In this document: positions 23,496 through 30,749 of the stretch, one piece after another | Position numbering within the stretch: position 1 is the stretch's first letter | Layout of the letters: each line of letters begins with the position of its first letter | Assembly: GCF_001889265.1 (NCBI RefSeq) | Contig: NZ_CP018151.1 | Span: 434,001 to 498,000 of the forward strand | Length of the DNA: 64,000 bases | Origin: Microbacterium sp. 1.5R | Lineage (GTDB): Bacteria > Actinomycetota > Actinomycetes > Actinomycetales > Microbacteriaceae | Direction: 5' to 3' | Made by a program: the position numbers and the translations under genes | The notes under the pieces: generated by a model | Database searches by the model: none | The model's input: the letters and a program-made list of their open reading frames with translations, nothing else | Told to the model about the DNA's origin: nothing

Positions 23496-24428
23496 ATGTT
23501 CTTCCCGCCGCAGCCTCAGCATGCGGCGCCGCGCTCCCCGATCCGCGGACCCGCACTGCCCATCGGTCTCGCGGCGACGGCGATCGGCGTCCTGCTGTCG
23601 CTGGCCGGTGCGCCGGTGGCCGAGACGACCGACGAGCTGGCGATGCCGCAGCCGTCCGTCGTGCAGGAGGTGCCGGCGGTCGAGGTCGGTGCGACCACCG
23701 CTGCCGATCCGTGTTCGGAGCCGAGCGTGCTCGAGGCGATAGCCGTCGCCGACGATGCGGCGATCATCGCCGGCTTCGGGGGTGGCGAGAGCTTCCGTTC
23801 CGCTGTCGTGGCGGGCAACGCACCCTGCATCGCGCTCGACGACCCGGCTCACGTCTGGGTCGTCGTCAACAAGGCGCGTCCGCTCGCTCCGGTCTCCTTC
23901 GCGCCGTCGGCGCTCGCCGACCTTCCGCTGCAGATGACCACCCGCTCCGGTCAGGCGCGGACGGACGTCGCCGCGGCGGTCGGAGAGATGGCTGATGCGG
24001 CGGCCGCCGAGGGCGCGGGGCGCATCGGAGCGAACAACGGCTACCGATCGTATGAGCTGCAGGTCGTGACCCACGCCTCGCATGTGCGCAACAGCGGGCA
24101 GGCGGGAGCGGACGCCTCGTCGGCGCGTGCCGGTCACAGCGAGCATCAGACGGGGCTGGCGCTCGATCTCGTGGCGTGCGATTCGTCGTGCGGAGCCATC
24201 GAGTCGTTCGGCGCGACGGTGCAGGGGCAGTGGATCGCGGCGCACGCCTGGGAGTACGGCTTCATCGTGCGCTACGAGCAGGTCGGCTCCGGCATCACCG
24301 GATACAAGCCCGAGCCCTGGCACCTGCGATATCTCGGCCGCGAGCTCGCGGCGGCGTATCACCACGGCGGGTATCACACGCTGGAGGAGTTCTTCGGGCT
24401 CCCCGCGGCCCCTGATTACGCCCACTGA
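23496..24428 (+). CDS. M15 (VanY-like) D-alanyl-D-alanine carboxypeptidase
   Basis: About 310 residues. A hydrophobic segment near residues 18-37 (LPIGLAATAIGVLLSLAGA) serves as signal or anchor. The M15 zinc site is complete: SEHQTGLALDL (His217, Asp224) and EPWHLRYLG (His276), with YRSYELQ before it. It should trim D-Ala from peptidoglycan stem peptides outside the membrane. ATG 23496 has GGAAG upstream; earlier ATGs at 23472 and 23478 are possible. Monocistronic. Confidence 0.87.
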   Translation: MFFPPQPQHAAPRSPIRGPALPIGLAATAIGVLLSLAGAPVAETTDELAMPQPSVVQEVPAVEVGATTAADPCSEPSVLEAIAVADDAAIIAGFGGGESFRSAVVAGNAPCIALDDPAHVWVVVNKARPLAPVSFAPSALADLPLQMTTRSGQARTDVAAAVGEMADAAAAEGAGRIGANNGYRSYELQVVTHASHVRNSGQAGADASSARAGHSEHQTGLALDLVACDSSCGAIESFGATVQGQWIAAHAWEYGFIVRYEQVGSGITGYKPEPWHLRYLGRELAAAYHHGGYHTLEEFFGLPAAPDYAH

Positions 24429-24591
24429 GCGCAGTGACAGCGGCGCGTGTGCGACCGCATTGCGGCATCCGACAATCGCGGTACCGAGTCTCACGGATTG
24501 TGGGATGCATTCTCACAACGAGCTGTCGCGGTGTCGGCGACCCGGCATAGAATCGCCGGAGCAATGACGCACGAACGTTCGGGAGGACGCA

Positions 24592-25755
24592 ATGGAACGC
24601 GACATCTACGAAGAGGATCACGAGGCCTTCCGCGACCTCGTCAAGGACTTCGTCAAGCGCCACGTGAACAACGAGGCCATCGAGCGGTGGGATGCCGCGG
24701 GTGAGATCGACCGGGCGACGATGCTGGCCGCAGGCGAGGCCGGTCTGATCGGACTGTCCGTCCCCGAGGAGTTCGGCGGTGCCGGCATGCTGCAGGACTA
24801 CCGCTTCCGCACCATCGTCATGGAGGAGGTCATCGCTTCCGGAGCAGGGTCGCTCGCCGGTGCCTTCGGCATCCAGGACGACCTCGCCGTGCCCTACCTC
24901 GTGCACATGGGCACGCAGGAGCAGAAGGAGAAGTGGCTGCCCCGCATGGCCACGGGCGAGGTGCTCGGTGCGCTCGCCATGACCGACCCCGGCGCGGGCT
25001 CGGACCTGCGCGGCATCAAGACCAACGCGAAGAAGGTCGACGGGGGCTACATCCTCAACGGCGCCAAGACGTTCATCTCGTCGGGCTCGACGGCCGACGT
25101 CGTGGTGACCTTCGTCAAGACCGGTGAGGGCAACCGTCCCGACGCGTTCAGCCTGCTGCTCGTCGAGAAGGGCATGGAGGGCTTCGATCAGGGCAAGAAG
25201 CTCAGCAAGATGGGCTTCCACGGCTGGGACACGGCCGAGCTCAGCTTCACCGACGTGTTCATCCCCGACGAGAACCTCATCAGCGGCAAGGAGGGGCAGG
25301 GCTTCATCCAGCTGATGCTGAACCTGCCGCTCGAGCGGCTGTCGATCGGCGTGGCCGCGGCCGCTGCCGCCCAGGCCGCCCTCGACTGGACCGTCGCCTA
25401 CACGAAGGATCGTGAGGCGTTCGGCGAGCGCATCGCCGACTTCCAGAACACCCGCTTCCGGCTCGCCGACATGGCGGCGACCACCGACGCGATGTGGGCG
25501 TACATCGACCGTGCGCTGCTCGCCTACAAGAACAGCACCCTCACCGCCGAGGACGCTGCGAAGGTCAAGTTCTGGGCGACCGAGCGCGAGTGGGAGGTGC
25601 TCGACACGGGTGTGCAGCTGCACGGCGGCTACGGCTACATCATGGAGTACCCGATCGCCCGCGCCTTCACCGACGCCCGCGTGCACCGCATCTACGGCGG
25701 CACGAACGAGATCATGCGCGACCTCGTCGGCCGCCAGATCGTCGGCAAGCGCTGA
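24592..25755 (+). CDS. Acyl-CoA dehydrogenase
   Basis: 387 residues, full-length ACAD. N-terminal helices (EEDHEAFRDLVKDFVKRHV), the FAD/acyl motif ALAMTDPGAGSDLRGIKTNA, the middle beta domain, and the C-terminal HGGYGYIMEYPIARAFTDARVHRIYGGTNEIMRDLV, where Glu373 is the expected catalytic base. It catalyses the first oxidation of fatty-acid or branched acyl-CoA breakdown with transfer to ETF. ATG 24592 follows GGGAGGA. A TAGAAT -10 candidate lies at 24548-24553. Single gene with its own terminator. Confidence 0.93.
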   Translation: MERDIYEEDHEAFRDLVKDFVKRHVNNEAIERWDAAGEIDRATMLAAGEAGLIGLSVPEEFGGAGMLQDYRFRTIVMEEVIASGAGSLAGAFGIQDDLAVPYLVHMGTQEQKEKWLPRMATGEVLGALAMTDPGAGSDLRGIKTNAKKVDGGYILNGAKTFISSGSTADVVVTFVKTGEGNRPDAFSLLLVEKGMEGFDQGKKLSKMGFHGWDTAELSFTDVFIPDENLISGKEGQGFIQLMLNLPLERLSIGVAAAAAAQAALDWTVAYTKDREAFGERIADFQNTRFRLADMAATTDAMWAYIDRALLAYKNSTLTAEDAAKVKFWATEREWEVLDTGVQLHGGYGYIMEYPIARAFTDARVHRIYGGTNEIMRDLVGRQIVGKR

Positions 25756-25767
25756 CGAACCTCTCAG

Positions 25768-25803
25768 AGAAGGGCCCCGGATGCCGGCATCTGGGGCCCT
25801 TCT
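25768..25803. terminator. Long palindromic terminator, ACAD
   Basis: A nearly perfect 36-base palindrome (outer arms AGAAGGGCCCC and GGGGCCCTTCT, inner GATGCCGGCATC) with a single mismatch starts 13 bases after the acyl-CoA dehydrogenase stop. It can also serve the leftward ECF operon, whose last stop is 70 bases away. Confidence 0.85.
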
Positions 25804-25873
25804 CCTGTCGATGGCACGGCTGACCGCATGAAACGGGCCTGCAGGCGCGCAGGCGGACAGGAGCCAGCGCGGG

Positions 25874-26512
25874 TCAGCGGGGCAGCCGGCCACCGACGCC
25901 GGCCTTGCGCAGCCGATCGGCGATGAGGATGCCGAGTGCGGTGGCGCCGAGGCAGCTGCCGAGGGTCACGGCGAAGAAGGTGATCTGGAGGGGAAGCCCG
26001 AAGCTGCCGAGATCGAACGAGGCCCAGGCGAGGATCGGGTAGACGATGCCGACGATCAGTGCCCCGAGGTAGTGCAGCCAGGTTCCCCAGTAGCGCCAGA
26101 GGACGAACAGGAACGGCAGCTCGGTGAACGCCGCCCACCAGAGGTTGGTGGCCACGCTGCTGAAGCCGTAGCCCGAGAACGGCACGATCACGAGACCGGC
26201 CAGCAGGCCCACCAGCAGGCCGACGAGTGGGCGCCGCAGCAGGCGGAGGGCGATCACCGAGGGGAGCAGCCAGAGGCCGGCCAGCGCCACGCTCACGAAG
26301 GGCAGGCCGGGGAAGAGGATCGTCGAGATCCAGTTCGCCGGGGCGAGGAGCGCGCCACCGGCGACTCCGAGTGCCGCGCACGTCAGCAGGATCGCCGTCG
26401 GGATGCGGAATCGCGAGCGTCCGCCGCCGGTGCGGGGTCGATTCTGCACCTCGGAGCCCGATTCGCGGTGCGTTTCCGACCCCGCACCGTTCACAGCATC
26501 CGCGCCGCTCAT
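25874..26512 (-). CDS. ECF transporter S component-like membrane protein (first)
   Basis: 212 residues: a polar N-terminus of about 36 residues followed by five or six membrane segments. Segments such as LLPSVIALRLLRRPLVGLLVGLLAGLV and TELPFLFVLWRYWGTWLHYLGALIVGIVY resemble the YkoE-like S-component fold and match the second S-like protein of this locus. It is the last gene of the operon and overlaps the siderophore-interacting protein by ATGA, so it belongs to the same unit. Residues about 10-27 are encoded by palindromic element B. The ligand is inferred to be iron-related from context, not thiamine. Confidence 0.72.
   Translation of the reverse strand: MSGADAVNGAGSETHRESGSEVQNRPRTGGGRSRFRIPTAILLTCAALGVAGGALLAPANWISTILFPGLPFVSVALAGLWLLPSVIALRLLRRPLVGLLVGLLAGLVIVPFSGYGFSSVATNLWWAAFTELPFLFVLWRYWGTWLHYLGALIVGIVYPILAWASFDLGSFGLPLQITFFAVTLGSCLGATALGILIADRLRKAGVGGRLPR
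26432..26485. repeat. 54-bp palindromic element, copy B, inside a coding region
   Basis: Ends GCGGGGTCGA and CGACCCCGC are the same as copy A (10265-10318), the length is identical, and the centre shares CCCGATTC and a following GGTGCGTT-like arm. It lies within codons 10-27 of the S-component gene, reading in frame on the minus strand. Confidence 0.7.
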
Positions 26513-27384
26513 GCGAGGGGCTCCGCCGCAGCCTCGCGGGCCGCCTTCGAGGTGGGCGAGGCCGCGCCGATCTTCCAGTAGCCGCAGAAGCTCACGTCGT
26601 TCTTGTCGACACCGCGCTCGCCGACGAGATGCTTGCGTGCACCCGAGGCCAGCGACTGCTCGCCCGCGGCGTACGCGTGGAACGGCGCTGCCGGCAGCGT
26701 CAGCTCGCGCAGCCGGGCGAGGGCGAACGACCCGGGGGCGAACTCGTGCGGCCGCGCGAGCCAGATGATCTCGACGCCGGCGGGGTGCGGGAACTCCAGA
26801 GCGTCGGCCTCGGACGGCACCTCGATGATCGCCGTTCCCGTCGCGTCCGCAGGCAGTGACGCGCAGATCGAGGCGATCGCGGGGAGCGCCGTCTCATCGC
26901 CGACCAGCACCACGCGATCCGTTCCGCGCTGCGGGTTGAACGTGAGGCCCTCGTCGATGATGAGCACGTGCTCGCCGGGTTCGCAGGTCTCCGCCCAGCG
27001 TGACGCGGGGCCGGCCGTGCCGTCGGCCGCAGACCCGTGCAGCACGAAGTCGACGTCGATCTCGGCGCCCGACTCGGCGGTGGCCCCCCGGTACGCGCGC
27101 ACGCTGTAGTTGCGCATGACCGGGCGCTCGCCGTCGGGGATCCGCAGGAACCTGAGGTATCCGAACATCTTGTTCGCCTTCGCGGGAACGCGGTCGAGCC
27201 CCGCGTCGCCGCCGATCGGCAGGAACAGGCGGAACCACTGGTCGAAGCCCATCGGGCGGAACTTCTCGATCTCACCGCCTCCGAGCGTGACCCTCATCCA
27301 GTGCTCGGAGAGGCGCTCGGTGCGCAGCACGCTGAGATGGAGGAGTTCGGCGGTCTCGGGCTTGACCAGTCTGCTGTATGCCAT
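26509..27384 (-). CDS. Siderophore-interacting protein (FAD-dependent ferric-siderophore reductase)
   Basis: 291 residues. The FAD-binding half has RVTLGGGEIEKF, FDQWFRLFLP and PVMRNYSVRAYRG (the R-x-Y-S flavin motif); the SIP half has RVVLVGDETALPAIASI and ends with VSFCGYWKIG, where family members read GYWR. It reduces ferric siderophores in the cytosol to release iron. ATG 27384 has GAAAGG upstream. It lies between the ECF T component and S-like gene, in an operon with an iron box, which strengthens an iron-uptake reading. Confidence 0.92.
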   Translation of the reverse strand: MAYSRLVKPETAELLHLSVLRTERLSEHWMRVTLGGGEIEKFRPMGFDQWFRLFLPIGGDAGLDRVPAKANKMFGYLRFLRIPDGERPVMRNYSVRAYRGATAESGAEIDVDFVLHGSAADGTAGPASRWAETCEPGEHVLIIDEGLTFNPQRGTDRVVLVGDETALPAIASICASLPADATGTAIIEVPSEADALEFPHPAGVEIIWLARPHEFAPGSFALARLRELTLPAAPFHAYAAGEQSLASGARKHLVGERGVDKNDVSFCGYWKIGAASPTSKAAREAAAEPLA

Positions 27385-27395
27385 GCGGGCGCCTT

Positions 27396-28214
27396 TCAGG
27401 GCAGCTGCCAGGGGAAGAAGAGCATGAAGATCGCGGCGGATGCGGCGATCGAGGCGACGATGAAGACGGTGTCTCGGATGCGGAACGGCACGAGGTGCCT
27501 CTCGGTGCGCGTCGAGTGCGCGCCGAAGGCCCGCGAGTCCATGGCCAGGGCCACGCGCTCGGCGTGGCGGATCGCACCCGCGAGCAGCGGAACGATGTAT
27601 CCCCAGCCGCGAGCGATGCGCGCGAAGGGACTGCTGCCCCCATGGTGCCCTCGCACGCGATGCGCGGCTCTGATCACCGCGAGCTCGTGCCCGAAGCGCG
27701 GCACGAAGCGGAACGCGGCCAGGGCCGTGTAGCCGATGCGGTAGGGCACCCGCAGCTGCTGCACGCTGGCGCGCACGAGGTCGGGGCCGGTCGTGGTCAG
27801 GCCGCCGATGAGTGCGAGGGAGACGATCGCGCCGAGCCGCAGAGCCGTGGCGAAGCCGATCGCGAGGGCGCCCTCGCGCAGCGTCCAGTCGCCGAGCTGC
27901 ACCACGGCAGCGGTGTCGCGCACGATCTCGGCGTCGACCCACAGCGAGAACCCGAGCCCGATGGCGATCATGCCGATCGGGAGTGCGAGGAACAGCACCG
28001 CGGCGATGCGCCAGGTCACCCGCGATCCGAGGACGATCACCGCGAGGGACAGCGCCAGGAAGGCGGCGGGCGTGGCGAGATCGCGCACGAGGATCAGCAG
28101 CACCATGGCCGGGGCGACTCCCGCGACCTTCGCCAGCGGATTGAGCGCATACAGGAACTGGCGCCGAGACGATGCCGACATCGCGGCATACGGGTCGAAG
28201 GCGTGGGCGGTCAT
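27396..28214 (-). CDS. ECF transporter T component (EcfT/CbiQ-like)
   Basis: 272 residues, six or so membrane segments. The cytoplasmic coupling region has two Ala-Arg-type motifs, IRAAHRVRGHHG and AERVALAMDSRAFG, which grip the two ATPase domains. The start overlaps the fused ATPase stop by ATGA. It links ATP hydrolysis to the S component in the membrane. Its gene is followed 11 bases later by the siderophore-interacting protein. Confidence 0.9.
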   Translation of the reverse strand: MTAHAFDPYAAMSASSRRQFLYALNPLAKVAGVAPAMVLLILVRDLATPAAFLALSLAVIVLGSRVTWRIAAVLFLALPIGMIAIGLGFSLWVDAEIVRDTAAVVQLGDWTLREGALAIGFATALRLGAIVSLALIGGLTTTGPDLVRASVQQLRVPYRIGYTALAAFRFVPRFGHELAVIRAAHRVRGHHGGSSPFARIARGWGYIVPLLAGAIRHAERVALAMDSRAFGAHSTRTERHLVPFRIRDTVFIVASIAASAAIFMLFFPWQLP

Positions 28215-29962
28215 GCGATCGCCCGTCCCGCTGCGGCGAGCACGCGCTGCAGCGCCGGAAGGCGGAGCCCTGCCTCGACGAACGGCGTCTCGTCGGCGAA
28301 GAGCGCGTCGGTGCGGTCGGCGGCGTGCACGCGACCGTCTTTCAGGATCACCGTGTGCGACGTGTGCTCGGCGACGAGCTGCAGGTCATGGGTCACGATG
28401 ACGATCGTCGTCCCCTCGTCACGCAGGTCGTGCAGCAGAGTGAGGAGCTCGGACGCCCGTGCACGATCCTGGCCGAAGGTCGGTTCGTCGAGGGCGAGCA
28501 CCCGCGGGCGGGTGATCAGGGCCGTGCCGACCGAGAGGCGGCGCTTCTCGCCGCCCGAGAGCAGGAACGGATGCACATCGGCCTTCGCCTCGAGGCCGAA
28601 GCGCATCAGCATGGCGTCGACGCGCTCGCGCGTCTCGGCATCCGGGGTGTGCCGCAGCCGAAGTCCGTGCGCGAGCTCGTCGAACACGGTGTGCGCGATG
28701 AACTGGTGCTCCGGGTTCTGGAACACGAACCCGATGCGGCTCGAGAGCTCGCGCGGCGAGGCCGACCCGGGGTCCATGCCGTCGACCGTGACCTGCCGCC
28801 GGGGCGGCGGGACGACACCGGCGAGCGCCTGCAGAAGGGTGGTCTTTCCGGCGCCGTTGGTCCCGACGATCGCCGTCAGGGTTCCCGCCTCGATGTCGAG
28901 GTCGATGCCGTGCAGGATCTCCGTGCGGTGACGACGAACCGTCAGCCCGCGGGCGCGGACGATCGGAGTGGCTGCACGGTCTGCCGCATCCGTCATTCCT
29001 TCGTGCGTCTGCAGGACCGACGCACGGATGCCGGAGGAGACAGCGGTATCCGGTCCTGCATCCGTGCCGTGGTCCTGCACACCGGACGGGTCAGGAGTGG
29101 CGGATGCCGCCGCCAGTGCCGCGGCAAGCTCCTCGGGTGTCAATGGAAGGTCGTCGAGATGCAGTGTTCCGGCATCCCGCATCCGCAGGGCCGCGAGTGT
29201 CGCCGCAGGCAGCCAGACACCCATCTCGACGAGCTCCGCCGCGTGCTCCCGGATGATCCGGGCCGGCGGTCCGTCGAAGACGACCCGCCCTGCGCGGTCG
29301 AGCACGATCGTGCGGGTCAGGAACCCCATCGCGGCGTCGAGATTGTGCTCGACGAGCAGGATGCCGCGGTCGCCCGCTGCGATCACGTCGGTCAGTGCGG
29401 CGTAGACGTCGTCGATGCCCTGCGGATCGAGGTTCGCGGTCGGTTCGTCGAGCACGATCAGGGGCGACCCCATCGCCAGCGCGCACGCGATCGCGAGACG
29501 CTGACGCCCGCCGCCGGACAGGCGATCGGGGTTCTCATCGCGCCGCTCCCACAGGCCGACACGGCGCAGTGCGTCTTCGGTTCTCGTGCGCACCTCGTCG
29601 AGCGACAGCAGCAGGTTCTCGGGGCCGAAGGCGACCTCGTCGTAGACCGTGCCGGTGACGATCTGGGCGTCCGGGTCCTGGAAGACCATCGCGACGTGGG
29701 TGCTCAGCGATGCGGTGTCGGCATCCGCCGTGCTGACTCCGCCGGCCTCGACCGATCCCGTCATGGTCGCGGGCACGGCGTGCGGGATCAGCCCGTTGAG
29801 CGCGAGCGTGAGCGTCGACTTGCCCGAACCCGAAGGGCCGAGCAGCAGCACCACCTCGCCGGCATCGATGTCGAAGGTGACGTCCCGCGGCGAGGGGTGC
29901 ACAGCATCGGCGTGGGTGATCGAGAGGTCACGCACGCGGAGGAGAGGCGCAGATGAGCGCAC
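28211..29962 (-). CDS. ECF transporter ATPase, two ABC domains fused
   Basis: 583 residues, GTG start. Domain 1 (about 7-245): GPSGSGKST, VFQDPDAQIV, LSGGGRQRLAI, LIVLDEPTANLDP, VEHN. Domain 2 (about 345-575): GTNGAGKTT, VFQNPEHQFI, LSGGEKRRLSV, VLALDEPTFGQD, VTHD. Both sites look active. A 70-residue linker joins them and its DNA holds three GGTCCTGCA cores. Fused A-A' subunits with T and S partners are common in actinobacteria. The iron box upstream (30002-30020) predicts repression in iron-rich conditions. Confidence 0.93.
   Translation of the reverse strand: MRSSAPLLRVRDLSITHADAVHPSPRDVTFDIDAGEVVLLLGPSGSGKSTLTLALNGLIPHAVPATMTGSVEAGGVSTADADTASLSTHVAMVFQDPDAQIVTGTVYDEVAFGPENLLLSLDEVRTRTEDALRRVGLWERRDENPDRLSGGGRQRLAIACALAMGSPLIVLDEPTANLDPQGIDDVYAALTDVIAAGDRGILLVEHNLDAAMGFLTRTIVLDRAGRVVFDGPPARIIREHAAELVEMGVWLPAATLAALRMRDAGTLHLDDLPLTPEELAAALAAASATPDPSGVQDHGTDAGPDTAVSSGIRASVLQTHEGMTDAADRAATPIVRARGLTVRRHRTEILHGIDLDIEAGTLTAIVGTNGAGKTTLLQALAGVVPPPRRQVTVDGMDPGSASPRELSSRIGFVFQNPEHQFIAHTVFDELAHGLRLRHTPDAETRERVDAMLMRFGLEAKADVHPFLLSGGEKRRLSVGTALITRPRVLALDEPTFGQDRARASELLTLLHDLRDEGTTIVIVTHDLQLVAEHTSHTVILKDGRVHAADRTDALFADETPFVEAGLRLPALQRVLAAAGRAIA
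29010..29079. repeat. GGTCCTGCA cluster in the ATPase linker
   Basis: Three copies of the 9-mer: reverse at 29010-29018, direct at 29052-29060 and 29071-29079. The last continues as CACACC, like the 25-bp repeat unit near 3361. Located in the non-conserved inter-domain linker. Confidence 0.45.
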
Positions 29963-30001
29963 GGCATAACCCCGGTTTCAGCGGATCGGTACCGTTCTAA
30001 C

Positions 30002-30020
30002 TTAGCTGAGCCTTACCTGA
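30002..30020 (-). promoter_or_regulatory. IdeR/DtxR-type iron box
   Basis: TTAGCTGAGCCTTACCTGA matches the mycobacterial IdeR consensus TTAGGTTAGSCTAACCTAA at 15 of 19 positions by eye. It lies 40 bases upstream of the ECF ATPase GTG and after the stop of the second S-like gene, the right place to control the ATPase-T-SIP-S operon. Confidence 0.72.
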
Positions 30021-30061
30021 TCTGCACAGGCCGGACGGCTCGGAAGGGTCGGACGCCGTGA

Positions 30062-30604
30062 TCAGCGCCGAGCGACGCCTGCGCGGCTGAGAGACGATCC
30101 GATCGCGAGTCCTGCTGCGGTCCACGCGATCGGACCGAGCACCGCGATCACGAGGTAGGAGATCTCCGCCCACAGCGGGAAGGTCGCGAGGTCGACGGCG
30201 AAGAACACCACGACGGCCACGATGACCCCGATGATCGCTGCGGAGATGAAGAAGCGCCAAGGGCCCCAGGAGCGGTAGCGGGTGAGCGCGGCGATGCCCT
30301 CCTGGATCGCCCCGAACAGCAGAGCGGTGCCGATGAAGCGCAGCGTCCAGGCGGGATTGAACGCGCTCGAGATGAGGGCGGCGAACACGTGCGTGACGAG
30401 GGCCACGAAGGGGCGGCGCAGCACCTCCTGAGCGATGATCCCCGGCAGCACGTGCGAGCCGAGCACGAGTCCGTAGAGATACGGAGCGCCCACGATGACG
30501 ATCGGCGTGATGAGCCCGGCGATCCCCCCGAGGATGCCCGTGGCGACGCCGATCGCGGCGCAGACCAGCAGCACGCGGGTCGTCAGAACGGGGGAGGGGG
30601 CCAC
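30062..30604 (-). CDS. ECF transporter S component-like membrane protein (second)
   Basis: 180 residues, GTG start, five or six membrane segments. It shares the pattern of the first S-like protein, e.g. GSHVLPGIIAQEVLRRPFVALVTHVFAALI and IQEGIAALTRYRSWGPWRFFISAAIIGVIV. It lies upstream of the ATPase, separated by 99 bases holding the iron box, so it may be transcribed apart from the rest. Two S-like proteins for one energising module suggest two substrates or a paired subunit. Start codon uncertain because GGAGG abuts the GTG. Confidence 0.7.
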   Translation of the reverse strand: MAPSPVLTTRVLLVCAAIGVATGILGGIAGLITPIVIVGAPYLYGLVLGSHVLPGIIAQEVLRRPFVALVTHVFAALISSAFNPAWTLRFIGTALLFGAIQEGIAALTRYRSWGPWRFFISAAIIGVIVAVVVFFAVDLATFPLWAEISYLVIAVLGPIAWTAAGLAIGSSLSRAGVARR

Positions 30605-30749
30605 CCCTCCAGCCTACTGTCGACCATTGTCGACACGGCTGGCCGTTCGTCCAGGAATAATCCCCGACCCTGGTGTGTGGACGGAAGCCGGGCGTAGCTT
30701 GAACGGCGGTGCGGCACCGCAGTCGCACCGTGATCATCGGGAGAAGCAC

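Noticed and set aside
25874..30604. Thiamine-type YkoEDC transporter
   Set aside because: No thiamine riboswitch was seen and the operon contains a siderophore reductase and an iron box; kept as a possible family origin only.
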